Under the pieces are notes generated by a model, which made no database searches, was not told the DNA's origin, and worked only from the letters and a program-made list of their open reading frames with translations. The position numbers were made by a program, and so were the translations under genes. Below are positions 42,552 to 50,826 of a stretch of 64,000 nucleotides of DNA, piece by piece. Every line of letters starts with the position of its first letter. Position 1 is the first letter of the stretch. The DNA lies in contig NZ_CP108383.1 of the NCBI RefSeq assembly GCF_035958815.1, forward strand, positions 4,960,001 to 5,024,000, given 5' to 3'. Source of the DNA: Nocardia sp. NBC_01327. GTDB taxonomy: Bacteria > Actinomycetota > Actinomycetes > Mycobacteriales > Mycobacteriaceae.

Positions 42552-42593
42552 CTTCCAGAATATCTACACTCACTGGTGCAGATATTCTGGAAG
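42552..42593. repeat. Perfect 14-bp inverted repeat between ydcF-like and rsbQ genes
   Basis: CTTCCAGAATATCT (42552-42565) and its exact inverse (42580-42593) flank a 14-base loop. It is AT-rich against its surroundings and has no T run. It lies 45 bases before the rsbQ start and 49 bases after the upstream stop. It could be an operator for the stress module or a terminator of the YdcF gene. Confidence 0.75.
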
Positions 42594-42641
42594 CGGAAGT
42601 TACCGTCTCTGTGATCAACAAGCAAGGAAGCCGCGGGGAAC

Positions 42642-43655
42642 TCAGTAGCTCATGGGTACCCTGCCGGTGACCAGGGCCAGTACCAGCGGCACCGCCGTCA
42701 GCACCAGGCACGCGACGATATTGGTCCATTTGTAGGCGACCAGGAGCGCGACGAATTCGCGCAGAATCGCGCTGGGCAGGAAGTAGAAAGCCGTTCGCGA
42801 GCCGGTGACTTCGGCGTCCAGCTTCAGGCGGCGGGCCATGATCGCTGTCCGCAGCACATGGAAGTTGCTGGTGACCAACACCATTCGCGTGGAGGCGCCG
42901 CGCTCGCCCAGCAGCCGCTTGATGAACAGCAGATTCTCCCGGGTGGTGGTCGAGCGTTCCTCGAGTGCAACGCTCTCGCTCGGCACACCCCGTTCGGTGA
43001 GGTAGGCGGCCATGGCGGACGCCTCCGAGACCGCCTCGTCGGAACCCTTGCCGCCGGAGGTGATGATCACCGGATGCCGCCCCGCGGCGACCTCCTCCCA
43101 GTAGATCTGGATGGCGCGGTTCAACCGGCTGGCCAGCAGCGGCGGCACCCGCGCGCCCATGAGACCGCACCCGGGAACCACGATCGCGTCCATGCCCGGC
43201 CGATACGGCAGCCAGCCGTAGATCAGCGCGTACAGCGCGAAACTGGCGAACACGAACCCGAAATAGCCGACCGCCATGATCAGTGACGCGAGCGCGGCCG
43301 AGCGCAGATTCCCGGTGGCCGCGGCGACACCGAGCAGCACATACGGGACCAGCAGCACCAGCCCCGGCGCGATCGACATCAGATTCCCGTTGCGCGCCCC
43401 TTCGCGCCGAATCATCTCCCGGCCGTTGCCGATCAGCAGGCCCGCCAGCACCAGCACCACCAGCGGGGGCAGGACCACGAGCAACCGCACGAGCACCAGC
43501 GCCAGATCGATATCGCCGCCGGTGCCGACCAGCCATACTCCCGTGCACGCCAGTGCCAGCATCAGATAGACGCCATTGCTCACCCGCCGCCTGTCCATGT
43601 GGAAACGCACCGCGAAGACACCGAGCAGAGCCAGTCCGACCGTGAGCAGAATCAC
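42642..43655 (-). CDS. YdcF-family (DUF218) membrane protein
   Basis: 337 residues. About five N-terminal membrane spans, then the DUF218 domain with MDAIVVPGCGLMGARVPPLL, VIITSGGKGSDEAVSEASAM, STTTRENLLF and MVLVTSNFHVLRTA, and a final C-terminal span. Relatives act in envelope or sugar-polymer biology (SanA/YdcF). GTG start at 43653-43655. Confidence 0.85.
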   Translation of the reverse strand: MILLTVGLALLGVFAVRFHMDRRRVSNGVYLMLALACTGVWLVGTGGDIDLALVLVRLLVVLPPLVVLVLAGLLIGNGREMIRREGARNGNLMSIAPGLVLLVPYVLLGVAAATGNLRSAALASLIMAVGYFGFVFASFALYALIYGWLPYRPGMDAIVVPGCGLMGARVPPLLASRLNRAIQIYWEEVAAGRHPVIITSGGKGSDEAVSEASAMAAYLTERGVPSESVALEERSTTTRENLLFIKRLLGERGASTRMVLVTSNFHVLRTAIMARRLKLDAEVTGSRTAFYFLPSAILREFVALLVAYKWTNIVACLVLTAVPLVLALVTGRVPMSY

Positions 43656-43899
43656 GGGGTCACCTTAGAGCCCACTCGAAGTCCGATTCGAACTCGGTCG
43701 CCTCGAGGTCCGTTTTTCCGGGATCTGATCATGGCCATACCGCGGGCATTACCCCGTCCGGCGGCCGGTATTACCCAGTGGGAGGGCGGTTTTCCACCGG
43801 CGCGGTGTCCTGGCCCCGGAGGGGTGCCGCCGCCGGTGGCGTGCAGGACCCGCGTGGTGATGCTGCTCCTCGGATCGGGCCGGGAGATGATGGTCAACC

Positions 43900-45606
43900 G
43901 TGACCGATGATCGCAAGACTCCCGATATGAAGCCCCGCAGTCGCGACGTCACCGACGGACTGGAGAAGACCGCCGCGCGCGGCATGCTGCGCGCGGTGGG
44001 GATGGGCGATGCGGACTGGGTCAAACCCCAGATCGGCGTGGCGTCCTCGTGGAACGAGATCACCCCGTGCAACCTCTCCCTGGACCGGCTGGCGAAGGCC
44101 TCCAAGGACGGCGTCTTCCAGGGCGGCGGCTTCCCCATGCAGTTCGGCACCATCTCGGTCTCGGACGGCATCTCGATGGGGCACGAGGGGATGCACTTCT
44201 CGCTCGTCTCGCGTGAGGTGATCGCCGACAGCGTCGAGACGGTCATGCAGGCCGAACGGCTCGACGGTTCGGTGCTGCTGGCCGGCTGCGACAAATCGCT
44301 GCCGGGCATGCTCATGGCGGCGGCGCGGCTGAACCTGGCGAGCGTATTCCTCTATGCCGGTTCGATTCTGCCCGGAATCGCGAAGCTCTCGGACGGCACC
44401 GAGCGCGAGGTGACGATCATCGATGCGTTCGAGGCGGTCGGCGCGTGCTCGCGCGGGCTGATGAGCCGCGAGGACGTCGATGCCATCGAACGGGCCATCT
44501 GCCCGGGCGAGGGCGCGTGCGGTGGCATGTACACCGCCAACACCATGGCCAGCGCCGCCGAGGCGATGGGCATGTCCCTGCCGGGCAGCGCCGCGCCCCC
44601 GGCCACCGATCGCCGCCGCGACGGATACGCCAGGCGCAGCGGCGAAGCGGTGGTGGAATTGATCCGCCGCGGCATCACCACCTCCGACATCCTGACCAAG
44701 GAAGCCTTCGAGAACGCCATCGCGGTGGTCATGGCCTTCGGCGGTTCCACCAATGCCGTGCTGCATCTGCTGGCCATCGCGCACGAGGCGCGCGTGGATC
44801 TGGCGCTCGCCGATTTCGCGCGCATCGGCCGCACGGTCCCGCACCTGGCGGACGTCAAACCCTTCGGCAGGCATGTGATGACCGATGTGGACCGCATCGG
44901 CGGCGTGCCGGTGATGATGAAGGCACTGCTGGATGCCGGTCTGCTGCACGGGGATTGCCTCACCGTGACCGGGCGCACGGTGGCGCAGAACCTCGCCGAG
45001 ATCGCCCCGCCCGATCCCGACGGCAAGGTGCTGCGGGCGATGTCCGCGCCGATCCATCCCACCGGCGGCATCACCATTCTGAGCGGATCGCTCGCCCCCG
45101 GCGGCGCGGTGGTCAAGTCGGCGGGCTTCGACTCCGACGTATTCGTCGGCACCGCACGGGTTTTCGATCGCGAGCGGGCGGCGATGGACGCACTCGAGGA
45201 CGGCACGATCGCGGCTGGTGATGTGGTGGTCATCCGCTACGAGGGCCCCAAGGGCGGGCCCGGCATGCGCGAGATGCTCGCCATCACCGCGGCCATCAAG
45301 GGCGCGGGACTGGGCAAGGATGTCCTGCTGCTCACCGACGGCCGCTTCTCCGGCGGCACCACCGGACTGTGCGTCGGGCACGTCGCGCCCGAGGCCGTGG
45401 ACGCCGGCCCGATCGCCTTCGTCCGCGACGGTGACCGGATCCGGCTCGACGTCGGCACCGGCACCCTGGATCTGCTGGTCGAGGACAGCGAACTGGCCGA
45501 GCGCCGAATCGGCTGGGAACCGTTGCCGTCCAGGTACACCCGCGGTGTGCTGGCGAAGTATTCCAAGCTGGTCGGTTCGGCCTCCTACGGCGCCGTCTGC
45601 GACTGA
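43900..45606 (+). CDS. ilvD: Dihydroxy-acid dehydratase
   Basis: 568 residues, full length. Iron-sulfur Cys and signatures: VASSWNEITPCN, LAGCDKSLPGMLMA, ICPGEGACGGMYTANTM and the C-terminal LLTDGRFSGGTTGLCVGH. It dehydrates dihydroxy-isovalerate and -methylvalerate in branched-chain amino acid synthesis. The GTG start at 43900 is preferred; an in-frame ATG lies nine codons on. It stands alone, apart from other ilv genes. Confidence 0.95.
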   Translation: MTDDRKTPDMKPRSRDVTDGLEKTAARGMLRAVGMGDADWVKPQIGVASSWNEITPCNLSLDRLAKASKDGVFQGGGFPMQFGTISVSDGISMGHEGMHFSLVSREVIADSVETVMQAERLDGSVLLAGCDKSLPGMLMAAARLNLASVFLYAGSILPGIAKLSDGTEREVTIIDAFEAVGACSRGLMSREDVDAIERAICPGEGACGGMYTANTMASAAEAMGMSLPGSAAPPATDRRRDGYARRSGEAVVELIRRGITTSDILTKEAFENAIAVVMAFGGSTNAVLHLLAIAHEARVDLALADFARIGRTVPHLADVKPFGRHVMTDVDRIGGVPVMMKALLDAGLLHGDCLTVTGRTVAQNLAEIAPPDPDGKVLRAMSAPIHPTGGITILSGSLAPGGAVVKSAGFDSDVFVGTARVFDRERAAMDALEDGTIAAGDVVVIRYEGPKGGPGMREMLAITAAIKGAGLGKDVLLLTDGRFSGGTTGLCVGHVAPEAVDAGPIAFVRDGDRIRLDVGTGTLDLLVEDSELAERRIGWEPLPSRYTRGVLAKYSKLVGSASYGAVCD

Positions 45607-45620
45607 GGCAGCACGCGTCG

Positions 45621-46241
45621 CTACGGCGCTTCGGGGTCGGTCAGCATCAGCGTGACCGGTTGCAGTGTGGTTCTGAGGAATTCGGTGAGCCACGCACCGG
45701 ACGGGTGCGGTTCGGTGACGCCCTCCAAGGCGATTCCCCTGCCGAGGGCCAGGATCAGTCTGGCCAAGGTGGGGGGATCGATCGGCAGCGTGAGGCCGGT
45801 ATCGCTCATGACCCGTTCGATGAGCACGGTGACGGTCGCGCGGGCCTGGTCGTCGCGGGCGGCGAGCTGCTCGAGCAGTGCGGGGCTGCGGCGCGCGGCC
45901 AGTGCCAGTTCGGCTTTGAGCAGCGCCCACTGCTGTTCGCCCAGTGTCTGGTCGAGCCACTGCTGGAAATTGGCGAACCGGTCGGCCACCGTGCCGTGAT
46001 CGAGCGCGTGCTCGACCGCCTCGAACTGCCGGGCCATGTGCTGATCGAGCACCGCGAGCGCGAGCTCTTCCTTGCTGGCGAAGTTCGAATACACCGCCCC
46101 GCGACTGTATCCGGCGGTCTCGGCGACCTGATCGTTGGACGTCGCGGCGAATCCCTCACGCAGATACAGCTCGGTGGCCGACTCGATCAGTCGAGCGCGC
46201 GTACGAGCCTGGGACTCGGAACGACTCAACCGCTTGGACAC
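45621..46241 (-). CDS. TetR-family regulator
   Basis: 206 residues. HTH: RARLIESATELYLREGFAAT, then AGYSRGAVYSNFASKEELAL. The GTG at 46239-46241 lies 7 bases after a TATACT box, so the message is probably leaderless. The -10 box overlaps a dyad, suggesting autorepression. It is divergent from an SDR gene. Confidence 0.9.
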   Translation of the reverse strand: MSKRLSRSESQARTRARLIESATELYLREGFAATSNDQVAETAGYSRGAVYSNFASKEELALAVLDQHMARQFEAVEHALDHGTVADRFANFQQWLDQTLGEQQWALLKAELALAARRSPALLEQLAARDDQARATVTVLIERVMSDTGLTLPIDPPTLARLILALGRGIALEGVTEPHPSGAWLTEFLRTTLQPVTLMLTDPEAP

Positions 46242-46247
46242 CCGCCG

Positions 46248-46268
46248 GAGTATACCGAGCGAATACTC
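46248..46268. promoter_or_regulatory. Operator dyad overlapping the tetR promoter
   Basis: GAGTAT (46248-46253) and ATACTC (46263-46268) are perfect arms with a 9-base spacer. The minus-strand -10 TATACT (complement of 46249-46254) lies within it. Confidence 0.65.
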
Positions 46269-46321
46269 AGGACCCGGCGCGCTGCCCGGCTCCGCAGCAG
46301 CCGCCAATCTGCTTGCCGCTG

Positions 46322-46379
46322 TTGACAACTCCCGCGCGCGGCCGAATATCCTGTGAAGTACAGATGTCATCGACATCTG
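46322..46379 (+). promoter_or_regulatory. SDR promoter with 19-bp palindromic operator
   Basis: TTGACA (46322-46327) and TATCCT (46347-46352) form a plausible promoter. Just downstream, CAGATGTCATCGACATCTG (46361-46379) is a perfect dyad of two 7-base arms around 5 bases, in a position to block transcription. Confidence 0.65.
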
Positions 46380-46482
46380 ACTGCTGAGAGCATCTGAACA
46401 CCATGGCCCCACACACCGCGATACGGGACCGGCCTTCGGAGTGATTTCTCGGCGTTCCTGATGCGGTTAGGAGCATGTCCTC

Positions 46483-47379
46483 ATGTCCAGCTACCCCCAG
46501 CGCACGGTCACCGGCCAACGGATCCTCGTCACCGGCGCGACCAACGGGATCGGAAAGGAAATCGCGCGAGCGCTCGTGCGCCGCGGCGCCGCGGTGACGA
46601 TCCTCGCGCGCAATGCGAACAAGGCCGAGGCCACCGCGCGCGAACTCGCCGCCGAGGACGGCGCCGCCGCCGCACCGGAGGTGGTCCTGGCCGATCTGTC
46701 GGATCTGGGATCGGTACGCGCGGCCGCCGCGGAACTGGGCCGCCGCTACGACCGGATCGACGTCCTGGTCAATAACGCGGGCATCCACTCGATCCCGGCG
46801 GAGAGTTCCGGCGACGGCTACGAGTTGATGATGGCCACCAACCATCTCGGCCCGTTCCTGCTGACCAATTCGCTCCTGCCGCAACTCGAGTCGGGCACCG
46901 AACCGCGCATCGTGGTGACCGCCTCCGAGGCGCACCGCATGTGGCCGCGCGTGAACCTGGCCGAGTTCGCCGAACCCGATCGATACAGCCCGGTCGGCTC
47001 CCTCTTCGCCTACGCCCGATCGAAGCTGATGAACATCCTGTTCACCCAGGAGCTCGCCCGCCGCCTGACCCCGACTCCGCTGACCGCCAACAGCTTCTGC
47101 CCCGGCATGGTGGCCTCGGGCCTGACCCGCGACAGCGGCATCCTCACCTCCGCCACCCGGGCCCTGTCCCGCACCCCCCTGGTGCGCACCCCGCAGCAGG
47201 GCGCGGCCATGGGCCTGCGCCTGGTCCTGGATGCCACCCTCACCGACACCACCGGCCACTTCTTCTCCTCCACCCCCGGCGCGAATCTTCTTCCCCCCGT
47301 ACGCATCCGCACTGACGAACCCCTGCAACGCCGCGCCTGGGACCGCTCCGCCGAACTCGTCGGCATCGCCTCGAGTTAG
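46483..47379 (+). CDS. SDR oxidoreductase (retinol dehydrogenase-like)
   Basis: 298 residues. Cofactor motif LVTGATNGIGKEIARALVRR, VLVNNAGIHS, Ser in VVTASEAHRM and catalytic YARSK. The long form resembles the atypical RDH/WWOX-like group that reduces lipophilic carbonyls. ATG at 46483. Divergent TetR control. Confidence 0.88.
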   Translation: MSSYPQRTVTGQRILVTGATNGIGKEIARALVRRGAAVTILARNANKAEATARELAAEDGAAAAPEVVLADLSDLGSVRAAAAELGRRYDRIDVLVNNAGIHSIPAESSGDGYELMMATNHLGPFLLTNSLLPQLESGTEPRIVVTASEAHRMWPRVNLAEFAEPDRYSPVGSLFAYARSKLMNILFTQELARRLTPTPLTANSFCPGMVASGLTRDSGILTSATRALSRTPLVRTPQQGAAMGLRLVLDATLTDTTGHFFSSTPGANLLPPVRIRTDEPLQRRAWDRSAELVGIASS

Positions 47380-47405
47380 TCGATGACCCCCGGCGATGCG
47401 GGCCC

Positions 47406-49265
47406 TCAGCCCAGGAGTTCGTCGAGGTAGCACCAGCGCCAGGATTCGCCGGGTTCGACGCTGCGCATGACGGGGTGGCCGGTGTTGTTGAAATGCTTGG
47501 TGGCGTGGTTGCCGGGGGAGGAGTCGCAGCAGGCGATGTGGCCGCAGCCCAGGCACATGCGCAGGTGGACCCAGACCAGGCCCTCGTCCAGGCATTCGGA
47601 GCAGGCGTCGGGGTGGTCGGGGACGCGCACGCAGGGGGCGTCGCGCAGGTGTTCGCAGCCACCTTCGATCGGGGCGGCGAGGGGGTCGCCGGAATCGGTG
47701 GCTTCCTCGACGCGGTCGATGACCGATTCCTCGAGGTCGAGGGTGGCCATCACCTGCTGCAGCACCTCTTGATCCAGGGTGCCCGAATTGCGGACGCGCA
47801 GTACGGTTTCGCGTTCGGCGGCCAGCATGACCAGGCGCAGCCGCCGGTATTCGCCGCTGGGGGTGACACGCTGGGATTCGGAGCGGCCCAGCAGTTCCCA
47901 CGAGGACTGCGCGCGCTGGCTCACGCGGTGGCGCAGTGAATCGACGATCTCCGGCGGGGTGTCCTCGCTGATGCCGGCCTCGAGTGCGGCCAGCCCCGCG
48001 GATGTGGCCTGCTGCAACAGGTTCGCCTCCTGCAGCAGGTCCTCGGCGTGGCTGGGTCCGCGCAGGCGCAGCAGCCGCACCAGCCACGGCAGCGTGATGC
48101 CCTGCATCAGCGTTCCGGCCACCACCACGACGGCGAGCAATCGCAGCGTCGCCAGTTCCGGTGTGCCGGAGGGCAACAGCAGCGCCGCCGCCAGCGTCAC
48201 CACCCCGCGCATGCCCGCCCAGGACACCACGGTCGGCCCGGTCCACTGCGGTTTGGGTTTGCCCTGGCGGCGGCCCTCGATCTGCCAGGCCAGATAGGTG
48301 GAGGGGAACACCCACAGCGGGCGCGAGACGATGACGGTGACCAGCACCGCCGCACAGGTCAGCAGCAGCGTCGTATGCGGTAGATCGCTGTTCCAGGCGT
48401 CCTCGAAGATATGGCGCATCTCCAGGCCGATGAGCAGGAACACCGCGCTCTCGAGCAGGAACTGGATGGTGCGCCAATTGGTGTGCTCGGCAATGCGGGA
48501 GGCCGCGCTCTGCCAGCGCGGTGCGCCCCAGCCGAGGATCAGCCCGCAGGTGACCACCGCGATCACCCCGGAGGCGTGCAGCGCCTCGGCGGGCAGATAC
48601 ACACTCCACGGGGCCAGCAGCGAAACACTGGTATCCAGAACGGGATCGGTGATGCGGCGGCGCAGGAAGGCCAGCACCATCGCGGCCATCACACCGATCA
48701 GCGCACCGCCGCCGGCCGCGCCGAGGAAATCGGCGCCCGCCTCCCACACCGTGAAGGTGCCGGCCATGGCCGCGATCGCGGTGCGCAGGGTGACCAGCGC
48801 GGTCGCGTCGTTAAACAGCGATTCGCCCTCGAGCAGCGTCACGATGCGCCGCGGCATACCGACCCGGCGCGCCACCGCGGTCGCGGCGACCGCATCCGGC
48901 GGGGCCACGACCGCGCCGATGGCCACCGCCGCCGAGAACGGCACCGGCAGCAGCCAATACACCACACCGGCCACCGCGAAGGTCGTGAACAGCACCAACC
49001 CCACCGACAGCAGGGCGATGGACACCTTCTTGGGCCTGAAGTCGATCAGCGAGGTGCGAATGGCGGTGGTGTAGAGCAGCGGTGGCAGCAGCCCCAGCAG
49101 CACCAGTTCGGGATCGATATCGAATTCCGGCACGAACGGCAGATAGGAGGCGATCACGCCCGCGATGGTGAGCACAAACGGCTCACCCACCTCGAACCGG
49201 CGCGCCAGTGCCGCCAATGCGACAGCTGCCGCCACCAGTAGGACAAGCCCGAACGCCAGGTTCAC
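47406..49265 (-). CDS. Na+/H+ antiporter (CPA1) fused to UBP-type zinc finger
   Basis: 619 residues. Residues 1-400: CPA1 exchanger with about 12 spans and conserved LEGESLFNDATALVTL and AIGAVVAPPDAVAATAVARR. Residues 400-520: a cytoplasmic helical regulatory region. Residues 525-610: a UBP zinc finger (CEHL, CSECLDEGLVWVHLRMCLGC, ACCDSS, HATKHFNNTGHPVMRS). In eukaryotes this finger binds free ubiquitin C-termini; here it may sense a Gly-Gly-like peptide end or act structurally. The GTG at 49263-49265 has no clear ribosome site. Confidence 0.88.
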   Translation of the reverse strand: MNLAFGLVLLVAAAVALAALARRFEVGEPFVLTIAGVIASYLPFVPEFDIDPELVLLGLLPPLLYTTAIRTSLIDFRPKKVSIALLSVGLVLFTTFAVAGVVYWLLPVPFSAAVAIGAVVAPPDAVAATAVARRVGMPRRIVTLLEGESLFNDATALVTLRTAIAAMAGTFTVWEAGADFLGAAGGGALIGVMAAMVLAFLRRRITDPVLDTSVSLLAPWSVYLPAEALHASGVIAVVTCGLILGWGAPRWQSAASRIAEHTNWRTIQFLLESAVFLLIGLEMRHIFEDAWNSDLPHTTLLLTCAAVLVTVIVSRPLWVFPSTYLAWQIEGRRQGKPKPQWTGPTVVSWAGMRGVVTLAAALLLPSGTPELATLRLLAVVVVAGTLMQGITLPWLVRLLRLRGPSHAEDLLQEANLLQQATSAGLAALEAGISEDTPPEIVDSLRHRVSQRAQSSWELLGRSESQRVTPSGEYRRLRLVMLAAERETVLRVRNSGTLDQEVLQQVMATLDLEESVIDRVEEATDSGDPLAAPIEGGCEHLRDAPCVRVPDHPDACSECLDEGLVWVHLRMCLGCGHIACCDSSPGNHATKHFNNTGHPVMRSVEPGESWRWCYLDELLG

Positions 49266-49390
49266 GAGATCATCGTGCCAGGACGAGTGTCCGAATCGCG
49301 CATCGGCCGCGCCGATCGGGGCGACCGCAGACCGGCGACCGCACTCCCGATATCCCGGCGACGACGCCCCTGACCTGGCGGATTCGGGGA

Positions 49391-49789
49391 TCAGCGTTCC
49401 GTGTCGTACTCCGCGCGGGCGGTCAGCACCTGATCCATATGAGTTTCCGCCCAGCCCTTGATGATGCGCATGACCGGCAGCAGGCTCGCCCCCAGCTCGG
49501 TCAGCTCGTAGTCGACCCGCACCGGCACCGCCGCGGTGATCGTGCGCTCGACCAGTCCGTCGCGTTCCATCACGCGCAAGGTCTGGGTGAGCATCTTCTG
49601 GCTGATGCCCGCCACCCGCCGGGACAGGTCGCCATAGCGCTGCGGGCCGTCGGCGAGGGCATTGATCAGCAGACTGACCCATTTGTTGGCGATGCGGTCG
49701 AGCAGTTGACGGGTGGGACACTCGGCGACGTACGCGTCGTAGTGCCGGCGCGCCTCGGCGCGCTGCTGTGCCACGGTCTGCGTTGCCAT
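49391..49789 (-). CDS. HxlR-family regulator (copy 2)
   Basis: 132 residues. Same layout as the copy at 17275: Cys24 in ECPTRQLLD, GPQRYGDLSRRVAGISQKML, VPVRVDYELTELG. The ATG at 49787-49789 follows GGAG. It is divergent from a quinone-oxidoreductase-like gene. The palindrome at 49812-49825 is a likely binding site. Confidence 0.9.
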   Translation of the reverse strand: MATQTVAQQRAEARRHYDAYVAECPTRQLLDRIANKWVSLLINALADGPQRYGDLSRRVAGISQKMLTQTLRVMERDGLVERTITAAVPVRVDYELTELGASLLPVMRIIKGWAETHMDQVLTARAEYDTER

Positions 49790-49811
49790 CACTCTCCGAT
49801 CAGTGCGGTAC

Positions 49812-49825
49812 GCACCTCTAGGTGC
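49812..49825. promoter_or_regulatory. 14-bp palindrome in HxlR/oxidoreductase promoter
   Basis: GCACCTCTAGGTGC has perfect 6-base arms. It lies 23 bases from the HxlR start and 64 from the oxidoreductase start. Confidence 0.6.
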
Positions 49826-49889
49826 CTACTACCCAATAGAGAGTAGCGCTCCCTACGGTTGCGGTATTCATTCGATCTGTGAGGTGACC

Positions 49890-50825
49890 ATGCGAGCAAT
49901 CGTCGTTCGTTCCTACGGCGGGCCCCACGCGCTGGAAATGGTGGAATGCCCGGTGCCGGAACCGGGTCCGGGGCAGGTCCGGGTGCGAGTCGAGGCGGCC
50001 GCGGTCAACCCGGTCGATGCGGTGACCCGGTCGGGTGCGCTGGTGGAAGCAGGGCTGATGGCCGCGCGCGCGACGACCGGCATCGGCTGGGACGTCGCGG
50101 GCGCCGTCGATGCGCTCGGCCCCGGCGTCACCGATGTTGTTGCCGGACAGCGAGTTGCCGGACTGCGCGACCGGCTCGACCTGTCACTCGGCGCCTACGC
50201 GGACTACCTCGTCCTGGAGGCGACCGCGATCGCGGCGCTGCCGCCCGGACTGTCCAGCCTCGCGGCGGCCACCCTGCCGCTGAGCGGACTCACCGCCGTG
50301 CAGTCCCTGGACCTGCTCGATCTGCCCACCGGCGCAACGATTCTGGTGACCGGAGCGGCCGGGGCCGTCGGCGGCTACGCGGTGCAGTCGGCCGCACGGC
50401 GTGGCCTGCGAGTGGTCGCGGTCGCCGGTGCGGGCGATGAACAGCCGGTCCGAGACCTGGGGGCGCACTGGTTCGTGCCGCGCGAGGCCGACCTCGCCGA
50501 ATCCGTCCGCAGGCACGTCCCCGGCGGAGTCGACGGCGCACTCGATGCGGCGGCCCTCGGCATCTCGGCGCTGGGTGCGGTGCGCACCCGGGGCCGGTTC
50601 GTGGCGGTCGTCGGCGGCGCGCAGCCGATTCCCCTGCGGGGCATCACCGTCATGAACCAGTGGATCGCCGCCGATGGGGCTGCCCTGTCCGAACTCGTGC
50701 GAGCGGCGAGCCAGGGACAGCTGAGCACCCGAATCGCCGAAACACTCCCTCTCACCGAAGCCGTACGCGCACACCAACTGCTGGCGAAGGGCGGCCTGCG
50801 CGGGCGCGTGGTCCTGATCCCGTGA
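49890..50825 (+). CDS. Quinone oxidoreductase-like MDR enzyme (copy 2)
   Basis: 311 residues. RAIVVRSYGGPHALEMVECP, VNPVDAVTRSG, and the NADPH motif ILVTGAAGAVGGYAVQSA, paralogous to the enzyme at 16198. It likely reduces quinones or reactive carbonyls. The ATG at 49890 follows GAGGTG. Expression is probably set by the divergent HxlR protein. Confidence 0.88.
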   Translation: MRAIVVRSYGGPHALEMVECPVPEPGPGQVRVRVEAAAVNPVDAVTRSGALVEAGLMAARATTGIGWDVAGAVDALGPGVTDVVAGQRVAGLRDRLDLSLGAYADYLVLEATAIAALPPGLSSLAAATLPLSGLTAVQSLDLLDLPTGATILVTGAAGAVGGYAVQSAARRGLRVVAVAGAGDEQPVRDLGAHWFVPREADLAESVRRHVPGGVDGALDAAALGISALGAVRTRGRFVAVVGGAQPIPLRGITVMNQWIAADGAALSELVRAASQGQLSTRIAETLPLTEAVRAHQLLAKGGLRGRVVLIP

Positions 50826-50826
50826 A

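Noticed and set aside
43894..45960. 688-codon minus-strand frame opposite ilvD
   Set aside because: Antisense to a full-length dihydroxy-acid dehydratase; no motif of its own.
46267..48747. 826-codon minus-strand frame spanning the SDR and antiporter region
   Set aside because: It crosses two well-supported genes in the wrong frame and is Arg/Gly/Pro rich throughout.
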